Assembly (NCBI RefSeq): GCF_002153425.1
Contig: NZ_KZ119600.1
Location: 4,076,095-4,140,094, forward strand
Source of the DNA: Litchfieldia alkalitelluris
GTDB lineage: Bacteria; Bacillota; Bacilli; Bacillales; Salisediminibacteriaceae
Direction of reading: 5' to 3'
DNA: 64,000 bases
The notes beneath the pieces are model-generated. The model had not been told where the DNA came from, made no database searches, and saw only the letters and a list, made by a program, of their open reading frames with translations. Positions 45,385-53,715 of the stretch are shown piece by piece (the stretch's first letter is position 1; every line of letters starts with the position of its first letter). A program made the position numbers and the translations under genes.

Positions 45385-46134
45385 TTGAGTAATCAAGGAA
45401 TTCATATACAAGTATCAGAGTTAAATAAATCCTTCGGGACAGAACAAGTATTGACTGATCTCGATTTAACAGCGAAACAAGGAGAGTTTATATCGATTGT
45501 AGGGCGTAGTGGTTGTGGAAAAAGCACATTTCTCCGCTTGCTCGCAGGTCTAGAGAAACCAACAACTGGTGAAATATTGATTGGTGATGAAAAAATAGTA
45601 GGAATCAGAAATGAAGTTCGAGTCATGTTTCAGGAAGCCCGTTTACTTCCATGGTTAACTGTCCTAGAAAACGTAGTTGTGGGGCTTTCTAAAACGAAGC
45701 AAAAGAAGGATAAAAAGGAGCTACGTGCACTTGCTGCAGAAATGCTAGAACAAGTTGGTTTAAAAGGAAAAGAGAATGAATGGCCTAGTGTCCTGTCTGG
45801 AGGACAAAAGCAGCGAGTCGCCTTGGCCCGCGCATTAATTAGTAAGCCTAAACTCCTCTTACTGGACGAACCATTAGGTGCACTCGATGCCTTTACAAGA
45901 CTTGAAATGCACCAACTCATTCAAAAACTATGGAAGGAACAAGGCTTCACCGCCTTCCTTGTCACTCATGACGTATCTGAAGCGATCGCCCTCGCAGACA
46001 GAGTTGTCCTGTTAGAACGAGGAAACATCGCCATGGACCTTACTGTTCCAATGGAACGCCCAAGGGGTAGAGACGATCACGACGTAACAGAACTAGAACA
46101 AAAAGTAATCGACCGCGTTATGCAAAAAACCTAA
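45385..46134 (+). CDS. ssuB: Sulfonate-type ABC transporter ATP-binding protein
   Basis: About 249 aa. Walker A GRSGCGKSTF, Q-loop MFQEARLLPWL (the RLLPW form is typical for SsuB/TauB), signature LSGGQKQRVALARAL, Walker B LLLLDEPLGALD and switch His in LVTHDVSEA. I prefer TTG at 45385 because AAAGGGTGG lies 8 bp upstream; a GTG at 45373 would overlap that site. Its TAA is followed by degenerate REP-like sequence. It completes the operon; no monooxygenase (ssuD) follows. Confidence 0.92.
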   Translation: MSNQGIHIQVSELNKSFGTEQVLTDLDLTAKQGEFISIVGRSGCGKSTFLRLLAGLEKPTTGEILIGDEKIVGIRNEVRVMFQEARLLPWLTVLENVVVGLSKTKQKKDKKELRALAAEMLEQVGLKGKENEWPSVLSGGQKQRVALARALISKPKLLLLDEPLGALDAFTRLEMHQLIQKLWKEQGFTAFLVTHDVSEAIALADRVVLLERGNIAMDLTVPMERPRGRDDHDVTELEQKVIDRVMQKT

Positions 46135-46400
46135 ACATGGTTGCGGTAAACATGGGGACGGTTCTGCCGTTCACGGGTAAACACAGGGACGGTTCTGCCG
46201 TTCACGACGCTGCGCCGTTTCTATTTACACATGTGAAATTGTGAAACGGGTAAAAATGTGTGCGAAACGGGCAAAAAGTTTGTGAATCGGGTAAAACCGT
46301 GTGGGAATCGGGTAAATAACTCTCACATAAAGGGAATTCGACAAAATCCGACTCACTTACACGCTCCATAAACGCAAGAACCGTCCCTCCGTTTGTTTAC
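46132..46400. repeat. Composite REP-like element
   Basis: Starts at the ssuB stop codon with two partial REP copies (TAAACATGGGGACGGTTCTG), then GTGAAACGGGTAAAA words and AATTCGACAAAA, and an inverted REP at 46368-46400. Confidence 0.75.
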
Positions 46401-46513
46401 CGAGTTTTACCACGTGCGTTAGATTTTGCTTTACCTCTTTGTTGTTCATTTGGTAATTTACGATCTGGATTTGTAGGTTCGAAATTAGGTTTTCTACCAC
46501 TATGTTCAGACAT
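46397..46513 (-). CDS. Small basic hydrophilic protein, 38 aa
   Basis: ATG at 46511-46513 with a strong GGAGGAG 5-6 bp upstream. The product MSEHSGRKPNFEPTNPDRK and the following residues are rich in Lys, Arg, Asn, Pro and Gln, with no hydrophobic core, which is reminiscent of small spore-associated Bacillus proteins. I do not recognise an exact family. The reading frame is open upstream but without a site. Confidence 0.55.
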   Translation of the reverse strand: MSEHSGRKPNFEPTNPDRKLPNEQQRGKAKSNARGKTR

Positions 46514-46652
46514 GTTAACTCCTCCATTATTGAGTGTTGTTTGCCATTTAGGAAATTTTATTTCTAAGCTAGAATTCATTTTTCTTCTTGCTGTATTCAT
46601 TTACTCATGTATTTATTAAGGTACCCACAAGATGATAAACTATGCACCGATC

Positions 46653-46715
46653 GTAAACGCAGGGACGGTTCTCCCGTTCACAAAACTGTGAACGGAAGAA
46701 CCGTCCCTGTGTTTA
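46653..46715. repeat. Inverted pair of REP-like elements at the aldo/keto reductase stop codon
   Basis: GTAAACGCAGGGACGGTTCT (46653) and its inverse form ending at 46715 face each other across AAAACTG. The last three bases are the reductase TAA read on the minus strand. Together they can fold into one long hairpin that may terminate transcription. Confidence 0.8.
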
Positions 46716-47663
46716 CCCTATTTGAGAAATACGTTGATGGTACTCTTTATTACCACTTGGCCACGTTCTGTTATGAATAGGGGCGAGCCTTCTTCGAACT
46801 TCTTCCATTAATTCCTCATTTATACTTTCCTTTAACCAACTTATGTTTTTCAAAATATTCGTTTCACTAGCAGTGCTTACTAGTGTAGTGGGTATTTGGG
46901 GGTTGGAAGTCGAAAATTGAATGGCTAGCTTAGCAATGTCTTCACCACGTCCCTTACAGTACACAGCTGTTTCTTTACATAATTTTATAATTTCCATATC
47001 CGCGGGGTGCCAATCTGCAACAGGTCTATCATTCAGTAGCCCCATCGAAAGTGGAGAAGCATTTATCAGACCAACACCATTTTTTTCTAAGAGAGGTATT
47101 AAATCTAACAGCGAAGTATCATTTAATGAGTAGTGACAATACGAAAGAATAACATCTAAGGGCACATCTTTAATTATTTTTGTAAAAACTGGTAATGGTA
47201 AGGCAGAAACGCCGTAAAATCTGATTTTTCCAGTTTTCTTAAGCTCTTGCAATGCAAGAATGCCTTCCTCAATAATCTGATTATAGTCACCAAACTCGAT
47301 GTCGTGTAAAAATAACATGTCTAAGTAATCCGTATTTAATCTGCTCAAACTTTCCTCGACACTTGTCATTATTTTATTGTAGGAAAAGTCAAAATCATCA
47401 CTACCGTATCTCCCTGCTTTCGAAGATAAGATAATTTCATCCCTTTTTAGCTCAAGTATAGCTTTACCCAACACAGTCTCAGCTTTTGTTAAACCATAAT
47501 AAGGAGAAACATCAATATAATTGATTCCGTTATCTACAGCTGTTCTTACAGTTTTGATGCCTTCTTTTTCATTAACCTCCCTAAACACTGACCCTAGAGA
47601 AGACGCACCAAAACTCAAAGTTGATACAGATAAACCTGTTTTACCTAATTGTCGATACTCCAT
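46713..47663 (-). CDS. Aldo/keto reductase
   Basis: 316 aa TIM-barrel oxidoreductase. Start MEYRQLGKTGLSVSTLSFGA; catalytic residues likely Asp in NYIDVSPYYG (with Tyr of PYYGLT), Lys in ILSSKAGRY and His in LFLHDIE. The closest known types are L-fucose/D-threo-aldose or galactose dehydrogenase-like AKRs. Full length. It stands alone between REP-like elements; substrate unknown. Confidence 0.88.
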   Translation of the reverse strand: MEYRQLGKTGLSVSTLSFGASSLGSVFREVNEKEGIKTVRTAVDNGINYIDVSPYYGLTKAETVLGKAILELKRDEIILSSKAGRYGSDDFDFSYNKIMTSVEESLSRLNTDYLDMLFLHDIEFGDYNQIIEEGILALQELKKTGKIRFYGVSALPLPVFTKIIKDVPLDVILSYCHYSLNDTSLLDLIPLLEKNGVGLINASPLSMGLLNDRPVADWHPADMEIIKLCKETAVYCKGRGEDIAKLAIQFSTSNPQIPTTLVSTASETNILKNISWLKESINEELMEEVRRRLAPIHNRTWPSGNKEYHQRISQIG

Positions 47664-47686
47664 AACTACACCTACTTTTCTGTGTT

Positions 47687-47924
47687 GTAAACATGGGGAC
47701 GGTTCTTGCGTTTACGTTACGACACTGTAATGTTAGTTCACATTGTGTTGTGGATCGTTCACGATGCATCGTTCGATCACACTGCACATTGCTTCGGCTG
47801 CCCGCAAGAACAGCCCCCTGTTTATCATCTACCAATGTTTGATTTTCCTATTTTGTGAACGTGAGAACCGTCCCTGCGTCTACCTCCCGCATCGCGTGAA
47901 CGCAAGAACCGTCCCGCCGTTCAC
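47687..47924. repeat. Three REP-like elements
   Basis: Copies at 47687-47715, 47855-47883 and 47896-47924 (the last two inverted relative to the first). They fill the gap between the reductase and the OmpA-domain lipoprotein; between them 47720-47850 shows nothing I can name. Confidence 0.7.
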
Positions 47925-47949
47925 ACCCATCTTAGCATACACACCACAC

Positions 47950-49419
47950 TCACTGCGGGTTGATCACGATTTCTACTCTTCGGTTTCGGCTCCTTTCACT
48001 TTCGCTGTCGTTAGGCCCTATCGGTGATGTATCGCCGAACCCGAATTTTTCAATCGCCAAGTGGTCCGCCTCTCCACTTGCAACCAGGTATTCAAAAACC
48101 GCAGCTGCCCTGTCTTCAGATAACTTCAAGTTATAATCCGGATCACCCACATTGTCCGTGTGGCCGTTAATATGAATGGCCGTACCTTCAGGAAGGGTTC
48201 CCAACTCGCCAATAATCTCATCTAACGTCTCTTTCGCTTCTTCCTTCAGCACACTTTCGTCGAAATCAAACAGCAAATCATCTGGAACTTGCAACTTAAT
48301 TTCCTCTTCCTCTGCAGTAACGTCCACTTCTTCAGGGGTCGTGACGTCAGGAACATCCAATTGCACTAAGTATTCAATGTATTTTTCCCCGTCATCACCA
48401 ACTTGCACGAGATCCCCCTCGAGTTTTTCGCCAGCCTCACCGTAAGCCTCCTGGACATTATCCCACAGCTCCCAATGGTCACCAAAGCGAATCGGCATAT
48501 ACATTCCTTGCCTCAGACTCGTGTAGCTGACCTTCAGATCAAAGGACCCATCTTGATTTACGTTGGAAAAATCGTGTGCGAATGGCACAATACGGCCATC
48601 TTCAAACCGTAAATTCCCCCCCAAACTAGTTCCTTCCACCAGATTACTGCGCCCGTGAAAGTAGATGTAGGAATGGTCCGTTGTTATGTCCACTTCCATC
48701 CAAACGTTCGGATCGCCATAATCGTCCGGCCGCTCATACCATTCGGGCACTTCGTTTTCAAAACTGTAAGGAACCTCTTTTCCATCATTCGGATCAAATT
48801 CTAATATAGATCTTACACTATAAGTTTGGTTTTGCTGCAAATACACTTGCGGCCCAACTACTTTTTCAAACTCCCTACCATAATGCTCCCTAGTGTCCCC
48901 GCCAATCGGGTGACTGAGACTTAAGCGAAGGGAAAACCATTTATCGTGTGTTGGAAATTCAAAATAGAACGATCCATCGTCCTCCACTTTCGTATTGTCC
49001 ATGTATTTCCCGATATTCATTCCGATCGAACTAGCGCCTGAAGATGTTATTGAAGCACCTGGCAGAATGTTACTCTCCCCGTGTATGATAATGGAATCTT
49101 CAGTGACTTCCACTTCGCCACCAATCCAAACCTTGAGGTTGCCAAGATCTTGTTTGTAGTCCTCATCTGCATTGGAGGCTGCACTCCCATCTTCACTGGT
49201 TGCTTCGGCGTCTCCCAGTTGTTCACCTTCACTATCATTATCTGTACTATTCACAGGCACACTTCCCTCACCCTCGTTCTCTTCCAACTCCTGTCCGCTG
49301 CCATCAGCTTCTTGTCCACCTTCCTCATTTGCTGTGTTGTCACCATCATCATCACTACAAGCTACTGTAAAAAAAAGAAGTACGACAAAAGACCACTTCA
49401 ACCAATTTTTAATGAGCAC
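47950..49419 (-). CDS. Lipoprotein with C-terminal OmpA-like peptidoglycan-binding domain
   Basis: 489 aa. Lipobox FFTVACSDDD anchors it to the membrane, followed by a Glu/Asp/Gly-rich linker to about residue 90, a beta-rich middle region (residues 95-340) with two similar segments (DSIIIHGESNILPGASI and HSYIYFHGRSNLVEGTSL), and an OmpA domain with INGHTDNVGDPDYNLKLSEDR split as NGHTDNVGD and LSEDRAAAV and ending RRVEIVIN. It probably bridges membrane and cell wall. OmpA-type lipoproteins do occur in Bacillaceae but are uncommon. Monocistronic. Confidence 0.85.
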   Translation of the reverse strand: MLIKNWLKWSFVVLLFFTVACSDDDGDNTANEEGGQEADGSGQELEENEGEGSVPVNSTDNDSEGEQLGDAEATSEDGSAASNADEDYKQDLGNLKVWIGGEVEVTEDSIIIHGESNILPGASITSSGASSIGMNIGKYMDNTKVEDDGSFYFEFPTHDKWFSLRLSLSHPIGGDTREHYGREFEKVVGPQVYLQQNQTYSVRSILEFDPNDGKEVPYSFENEVPEWYERPDDYGDPNVWMEVDITTDHSYIYFHGRSNLVEGTSLGGNLRFEDGRIVPFAHDFSNVNQDGSFDLKVSYTSLRQGMYMPIRFGDHWELWDNVQEAYGEAGEKLEGDLVQVGDDGEKYIEYLVQLDVPDVTTPEEVDVTAEEEEIKLQVPDDLLFDFDESVLKEEAKETLDEIIGELGTLPEGTAIHINGHTDNVGDPDYNLKLSEDRAAAVFEYLVASGEADHLAIEKFGFGDTSPIGPNDSESERSRNRRVEIVINPQ

Positions 49420-49562
49420 TTTTTACACCTCACCGTTATTATGTAATCCATATTCATTGTGTAATTGTCAAAAAATTCCGCTTTTTATATGGTACAATAA
49501 GCTGACCCTTTCGAAAATATGAAAAAGGACCTATAAACGCATGTCGGTGTTGCGTTTTTGGT

Positions 49563-49811
49563 GAACGTGGGGTCACAACATTCTTGCGTTTACAGTGTGT
49601 CGCATTTCGTAAACGCAGGGACGGTTCTTCCGTTCACAGTGCATCGCATTTCGCGTTGGGCGGCTTAGGGTTGGGTGGCTTTTGTGATTTGCTAATGCAG
49701 TGCGCGACATAGTGCGCTAGCAGCAAGGCGCAAACACAAGAGCCACCCTTTGTTAATTCCCAATCTACTAATCCAGTGACGTGTAAACGCAAGAACCGTC
49801 CCGCTGTTCAC
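49563..49811. repeat. REP-like elements between lipoprotein and amidase genes
   Basis: A degenerate copy near 49563, full copies at 49609-49638 (GTAAACGCAGGGACGGTTCT) and 49783-49811 (inverted). The remaining sequence, including TGCGCTAGCAGCAAGGCGCA near 49709, shows no gene. Confidence 0.65.
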
Positions 49812-49852
49812 ACTGCTGTTCAAACAAACCCGGTTCACACCTCTGTTCACCG

Positions 49853-50914
49853 TCAACCCCGCTTTTTCACATTCCTTCTATCAATCCACGTCATAATTCC
49901 ATCTGTTTCTACGCCACTTTTTCTATCAATCCTCTTTCCAAGAAGCACACACTCAGCACCACCTCTCATCACTTTTCTTCCCTGAGATGTAACTTGAATA
50001 ACCCGATGGAAACACGATGTCTTCACCCAATTCGGAATGGTTGGCCCACCAGGATAATAGGTTCGCGCTTCCACTAGAACTTCTATCACGTCCCCCACTG
50101 CGATGGACGGAACTTTCGAATTCGTAGATTGAGAGCTTTCTTTGGCAGCTTGTTTCAGGTCTTGTTGGGCAACTGGTTGCTGATCTGGCTGTTTGACTAA
50201 CTTTGTAGCAACAGCAGCAGCTTTGCCCTTGCCCTCAGGTTGAGAAGCAACTGCAACTGCCATTTGAGATGTTGCTCCATCTTGAGCGCCTTCTAACAAT
50301 TGGGTGCCTCCACCTCCAGCGCCACTTCCACCTCCAATGTCACCCGGGTGCCCACTGGCAAGCTCCCTCCTTACCGCCAATCGAAAACGATCCATATTCT
50401 CTCCATGCTTCGGAAACCAGTGCATCACATCGCCATGGTTGCTCGCGATCCCCCGCGCCCGCCCCTCTGAATGACAAAGAATTTCCTTCTCCGTCAGCCC
50501 ATACATGCGACAAAGCATGACGCAGAGGCTCACCGTATTTTTCCAAACCGCTCGAAAGTAACGCTCATGAACCGCTGGCGCATAGCCAACCATCACGCTG
50601 CCCTTCCCGTAAGTGAATCCACCTGGCTCACACATTTCGATGCCAATGTGAGTGTTGTTCGCCGCGCCGCCCGAGTGCCAGCCGCGATGGTTCCATGGCA
50701 AATACTGCCACACCTCGCCATCGTCCACAAACGCATGGACGCAAACCTGCCGACTCATCTCGCCGGCCTGATAGGACTTGTTCCACCTGGAAAACCACGC
50801 GGCGGCCATGACACCAGGCGTTGCCGTCGAATGGATCATGATCCCCCTCGGCTTGATTTTCCTCCCACTTTTGTAACAATCGTTCTTAACCATCATTTTT
50901 TTGGTTAACTTCAT
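49853..50914 (-). CDS. Phage-type N-acetylmuramoyl-L-alanine amidase
   Basis: 353 aa. The N-terminal Amidase_2/PGRP domain has zinc ligands in GIMIHSTATPG (His) and in the SNHGDVMHWFPKHG segment; WNHRGWHSGGAANNTHIGIE is the substrate-groove motif. A Gly- and Gln-rich linker (residues 190-260) leads to a C-terminal SH3-like wall-binding domain (IEVLVEARTYYPGG and ECVLLGKRIDRKSGVE). This is the layout of Bacillus phage endolysins; no signal peptide. ATG after CTGGAGGGG. It lies opposite the DUF1659/DUF2922/YvrJ genes, so a domesticated lysis function is possible. Confidence 0.88.
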   Translation of the reverse strand: MKLTKKMMVKNDCYKSGRKIKPRGIMIHSTATPGVMAAAWFSRWNKSYQAGEMSRQVCVHAFVDDGEVWQYLPWNHRGWHSGGAANNTHIGIEMCEPGGFTYGKGSVMVGYAPAVHERYFRAVWKNTVSLCVMLCRMYGLTEKEILCHSEGRARGIASNHGDVMHWFPKHGENMDRFRLAVRRELASGHPGDIGGGSGAGGGGTQLLEGAQDGATSQMAVAVASQPEGKGKAAAVATKLVKQPDQQPVAQQDLKQAAKESSQSTNSKVPSIAVGDVIEVLVEARTYYPGGPTIPNWVKTSCFHRVIQVTSQGRKVMRGGAECVLLGKRIDRKSGVETDGIMTWIDRRNVKKRG

Positions 50915-50931
50915 TCGTTTTCCCCTCCAGT

Positions 50932-51141
50932 TTAGTTGTTTAGTTGTTTTTTTGAATTGACGAAGCGTTTCTTGTCTGTTTCTTCATTCACAAATTCATT
51001 TTGATGGGCTTTTTGCTGAAAACTTGATGATTCAAGCACTAACGATGACCTAGGTAGGCTGTCTCGGGCTCTTTTTTGGTATTGAATTGGTGAATCTCCC
51101 TCTAATTGGTAAAGAAATGTTACCTCCTTTCTATACTTCAT
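50932..51141 (-). CDS. Small hypothetical protein upstream of the amidase
   Basis: 69 codons from ATG 51139-51141, ending 17 bp before the amidase start. Rich in Gln, Lys and Ser (for example FVNEETDKKRFVNSKKQ). The only good ribosome binding site nearby (AAAGGAGG) lies inside the frame and is followed by no ATG, GTG or TTG, so the start is uncertain. No family recognised; it could be non-coding. Confidence 0.3.
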   Translation of the reverse strand: MKYRKEVTFLYQLEGDSPIQYQKRARDSLPRSSLVLESSSFQQKAHQNEFVNEETDKKRFVNSKKQLNN

Positions 51142-51174
51142 TAGCAAAACCTGTTTCTTGCCGCCTCCACTCGA

Positions 51175-51509
51175 ATGTGAAATTGTGAATCGGGTAAAAA
51201 GTTTGTGAATCGGGCAAAAATCAGTATAGTAAAGGGAATTCGACAAAATCCCCCCTCGTGAACGGGAGAACCGTCCCTGCGTTTACCTGCGTTTACACCT
51301 TCCCCCCCTCTCATTCATATAATAAGTAGGGAAAAACGACCAAAAAATCAGATTTATTTTTGAAAACTGAAAAAATCTTTCCATATGCGTCACATTTCCG
51401 CCACAAACTCCCCACATCTTAGGTTCAAATAGAAGAATAGACCCCCTACCTGAGGTGCAGCAGAAAGATAATTCCCAAACCGTGAACGCAGAACCGTCCC
51501 TGCGTTCAC
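51175..51509. repeat. Partial composite and solo REP-like elements
   Basis: 51175-51296 holds one half of the composite: GTGAATCGGGTAAAA words, AATTCGACAAAA and an inverted REP end. A separate copy is at 51482-51509. Between them the AT-rich stretch 51310-51470 probably includes the promoter of the DUF1659 gene. Confidence 0.65.
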
Positions 51510-51599
51510 CACCCGCGCCCCCACCAGATTGTTCACAAACTTGTCACTGATTTTTCTGCGCAAATTTCCTACTTATAGGGTGAAAGGAGGTGGACAAGC

Positions 51600-51812
51600 A
51601 TGGACAATCTAGTTTTTTCTAGACTGACGTTATTGTTTGTAACTGGCTACGACGAAGAGGAAACTCCAATTTTTAAAACAAAGCATTATCGCAACATCTC
51701 GAACCTAGCTAGTAATGAGGAGCTATTCGCAACAGCCCTCGCACTCTCAACACTTCAGAAGCATTCGTTGGATGCAGTTGAACGTAGCAACACGTACGAC
51801 TTAGTGGAGTAA
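51600..51812 (+). CDS. DUF1659 domain protein
   Basis: 70 aa. ATG after a near-perfect AAAGGAGGTGG. The sequence KTKHYRNISNLASNEELFATALALSTLQ matches the DUF1659 pattern in parts (KHYRNI, LASNEELFATALAL). Function unknown; in Bacillus it is regularly paired with DUF2922, as here. Confidence 0.8.
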   Translation: MDNLVFSRLTLLFVTGYDEEETPIFKTKHYRNISNLASNEELFATALALSTLQKHSLDAVERSNTYDLVE

Positions 51813-51868
51813 TGGCCGGGGCCGGGGTCGGAGGCAGGCGAATCTTAGGAATAAGGAGGTGAATGAAG

Positions 51869-52090
51869 ATGGCCAAAAAGCTAGAATTGCAGTTCATTAA
51901 TGCAGGTGGCAAAAATGTCACTATTTCCATTGATGATCCAATCGAGCCAGTGGACAGCCAAGCTGTTTCACAAGTCATGGACGTGGTGATTGCCAATAGT
52001 GTTTTCACAAGTCGCGAAGGATTGCTCGTCCAGAAACGAGGGGCACGCATCGTAGAACGTAAAGTGGAAGAAGTGCAAATCGAATTGTAA
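51869..52090 (+). CDS. DUF2922 domain protein
   Basis: 73 aa. MAKKLELQFINAGGKNVTIS and DPIEPVDSQAVSQVMDVV are the DUF2922 marks. I use the second ATG (51869), 6 bp after AAGGAGGTGA; the first ATG overlaps that site. Encoded 56 bp after the DUF1659 gene, same transcript. Function unknown. Confidence 0.8.
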   Translation: MAKKLELQFINAGGKNVTISIDDPIEPVDSQAVSQVMDVVIANSVFTSREGLLVQKRGARIVERKVEEVQIEL

Positions 52091-52167
52091 TCTCGAATCA
52101 TAGAATCATGTAATCTCGTAATCATGTAAGCTCGTAATTATGTAATCTCGTAATCATGTAATCATTT
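52088..52167. repeat. 16-bp tandem repeat
   Basis: About five copies of AATCATGTAATCTCGT with single changes (52104, 52120, 52136, 52152 and a partial one before). It begins at the DUF2922 stop codon and runs up to a terminator. Confidence 0.85.
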
Positions 52168-52221
52168 GGGAGAGGGATTGGGACTGGGACTGAACGTCAG
52201 CAGCGCCAACCCTCTCTTTTT
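52168..52221 (+). terminator. Terminator after the DUF1659-DUF2922 genes
   Basis: AGAGGGATTGG pairs with CCAACCCTCT and is followed by CTTTTT. It separates the pair from the yvrJ-like gene, which then needs read-through or its own promoter. Confidence 0.65.
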
Positions 52222-52245
52222 AATTGAAGAAAGGAGGAGAGAAGT

Positions 52246-52440
52246 ATGGAGGCATGGCTAAGTCTTGTGGGTGATTACGGTTTTCCCATTGCCGTCACTT
52301 TCTATTTACTACACCGCGTTGAGAAAAAACTGGATCAGTTGAATCAATCGGTAATGTACTTAGGGAAGCTCGTTCAAATGGGCAACGAGGAGACAAACGC
52401 CTTGAAGCGACAAGTGGCCATAAAACCCGTTGGTAAGTAA
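52246..52440 (+). CDS. YvrJ family protein (holin-like small membrane protein)
   Basis: 64 aa, ATG after AAAGGAGGAGAG. One membrane helix (YGFPIAVTFYLLHRV) followed by an amphipathic charged helix (EKKLDQLNQSVMYL), a layout shared with BhlA/UviB-type holin-like proteins. YvrJ typically accompanies DUF1659 and DUF2922 in Bacillus. Its TAA starts a REP-like element. Function unproven. Confidence 0.8.
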   Translation: MEAWLSLVGDYGFPIAVTFYLLHRVEKKLDQLNQSVMYLGKLVQMGNEETNALKRQVAIKPVGK

Positions 52441-52489
52441 ACAAAGGGACGGTTCTTGCGTTCACAAAAAACAACGCAAGAACCGCCAC
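52438..52489. repeat. REP-like element at the yvrJ stop codon
   Basis: TAAACAAAGGGACGGTTCTT to TTCAC, followed by a truncated inverted copy (GCAAGAACCGCC). The stop TAA of yvrJ is its first triplet. Confidence 0.75.
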
Positions 52490-52499
52490 AATAGTATAA

Positions 52500-53159
52500 T
52501 TATTGATTTCCTTTTTTCACCCATTCTGCCACAGTAACTGTTCGTCTCGCTTGATGTTTCACAGCTTCGTGAACGTCTTCAACCATTTTTCCATCTTGAC
52601 CAACTGTTACACTAACTCCGTATGGATTTCCTCCAGAAGTGAATTGAACAGGATCCGTGTAACCAGGCGATGCAATGAGCGCACCCCAGTGATGCATTGT
52701 CGTGTATAGGTTTAAGATTGTTGCTTCCTGACCACCGTGAGGGTTTTGAGCCGAAGCCATAGCACTCACTACTTTATTGACAAGCTTTCCGTTAAACCAT
52801 AAACCACCTGTTGTATCTAGGAATTGTTTCATTTGTGCTGGCATGTTCCCAAAACGAGTTGGTACACTGAAAATAATCGCATCTGCCCACTCAAGATCAT
52901 CTAAAGTAACTTCAGGTACATCTTTCGTTGCTTCCACATGCGCTTTCCAACCTTCATTTTCATCAATGACTTCCTGTGGAGCAAGCTCAGGCACTTTTAA
53001 TACTCTTACTTCAGCACCGAGTTCAGTTGCACCTTCTTCTGCCCATTTTGACAATTGGTAGTTTGTTCCACCCATACTATAATAAACAACTACTACTTTT
53101 ACGTTTGACATTTCATTCGACTCCTTTGTTTTTCCAAATAGTTTATTGATAATTCCCAT
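52500..53159 (-). CDS. wrbA: NAD(P)H:quinone oxidoreductase, WrbA family
   Basis: 219 aa flavodoxin-like FMN enzyme that reduces quinones by two electrons. VVVVYYSMGGTNYQLSKW binds FMN phosphate (residues 20-37), SVPTRFGNMPAQMKQFLD and ASAQNPHGGQEATILN are the WrbA signatures. A 16-residue N-terminal extension is supported by AAAGGAG before ATG 53159. It is the last gene of the wrbA-doxX-mhqO-mhqR cluster; an array of MhqR-like sites lies 145 bp upstream. Confidence 0.92.
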   Translation of the reverse strand: MGIINKLFGKTKESNEMSNVKVVVVYYSMGGTNYQLSKWAEEGATELGAEVRVLKVPELAPQEVIDENEGWKAHVEATKDVPEVTLDDLEWADAIIFSVPTRFGNMPAQMKQFLDTTGGLWFNGKLVNKVVSAMASAQNPHGGQEATILNLYTTMHHWGALIASPGYTDPVQFTSGGNPYGVSVTVGQDGKMVEDVHEAVKHQARRTVTVAEWVKKGNQ

Positions 53160-53303
53160 TTCAAAATTCTCCTTTATTAATTAATTGCATTTAATCCTAT
53201 TTGATAAGAACCACCTCCATTGAAAATGATTCCCTTTCATGAATTACTTGTTCATGTTCATGTTCGTTTACTTCTCCAACAGCTTCTACTTTTAATTCGT
53301 TTA

Positions 53304-53683
53304 TCTTTAATTCGAGATATCAGTGCTGGTTTTGCAAAAAATAAAGTGTACTGTCTTATATACTTCAGTTTCATTTTTTCTCTATTTCGAGATATTTTCA
53401 CTACTTTTGCCAAAAAACAAGAATACAGTCTTATATACTTCGGATTCATGTTCCTCTATTTCTAGATAACCCCGCTAGTTTTATAAAAACCTAAGTATAC
53501 AGTCTTATATAATTCAGTTTCATTTTTCTTCATTTCGAGATAACCCCGCTAGTTTTGTAAAAAACTAAGTGTACTGTCTTATATACTTCGGTTTCATTTT
53601 TCTCTAATTCGAGATATCTACTCTTTTTTTTCGCCAAATTGACGCTTTAAATATCTCAATTCCATTCATCTTTAATTCGAGAT
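53304..53683. promoter_or_regulatory. Array of six MhqR-like operator sites in 74-bp tandem repeats
   Basis: Sites resembling the MhqR palindrome ATCTCGAATTCGAGAT occur with the conserved CGAGAT start at 53314, 53389, 53463, 53537, 53611 and 53679, that is steps of 75, 74, 74, 74 and 68 bp. The first and last read ATCTTTAATTCGAGAT (two mismatches). The segments between them are also similar (GTACTGTCTTATATACTTCG words), so the whole stretch is a diverged tandem repeat. It lies between doxX and wrbA. Confidence 0.6.
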
Positions 53684-53715
53684 ATCCGCGCTGTTTTTAC
53701 ATAATAAGCATTTAT

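Noticed and set aside
49853-52440. Intact prophage
   Set aside because: Apart from the amidase and three small proteins there are no integrase, capsid, terminase or tail genes.
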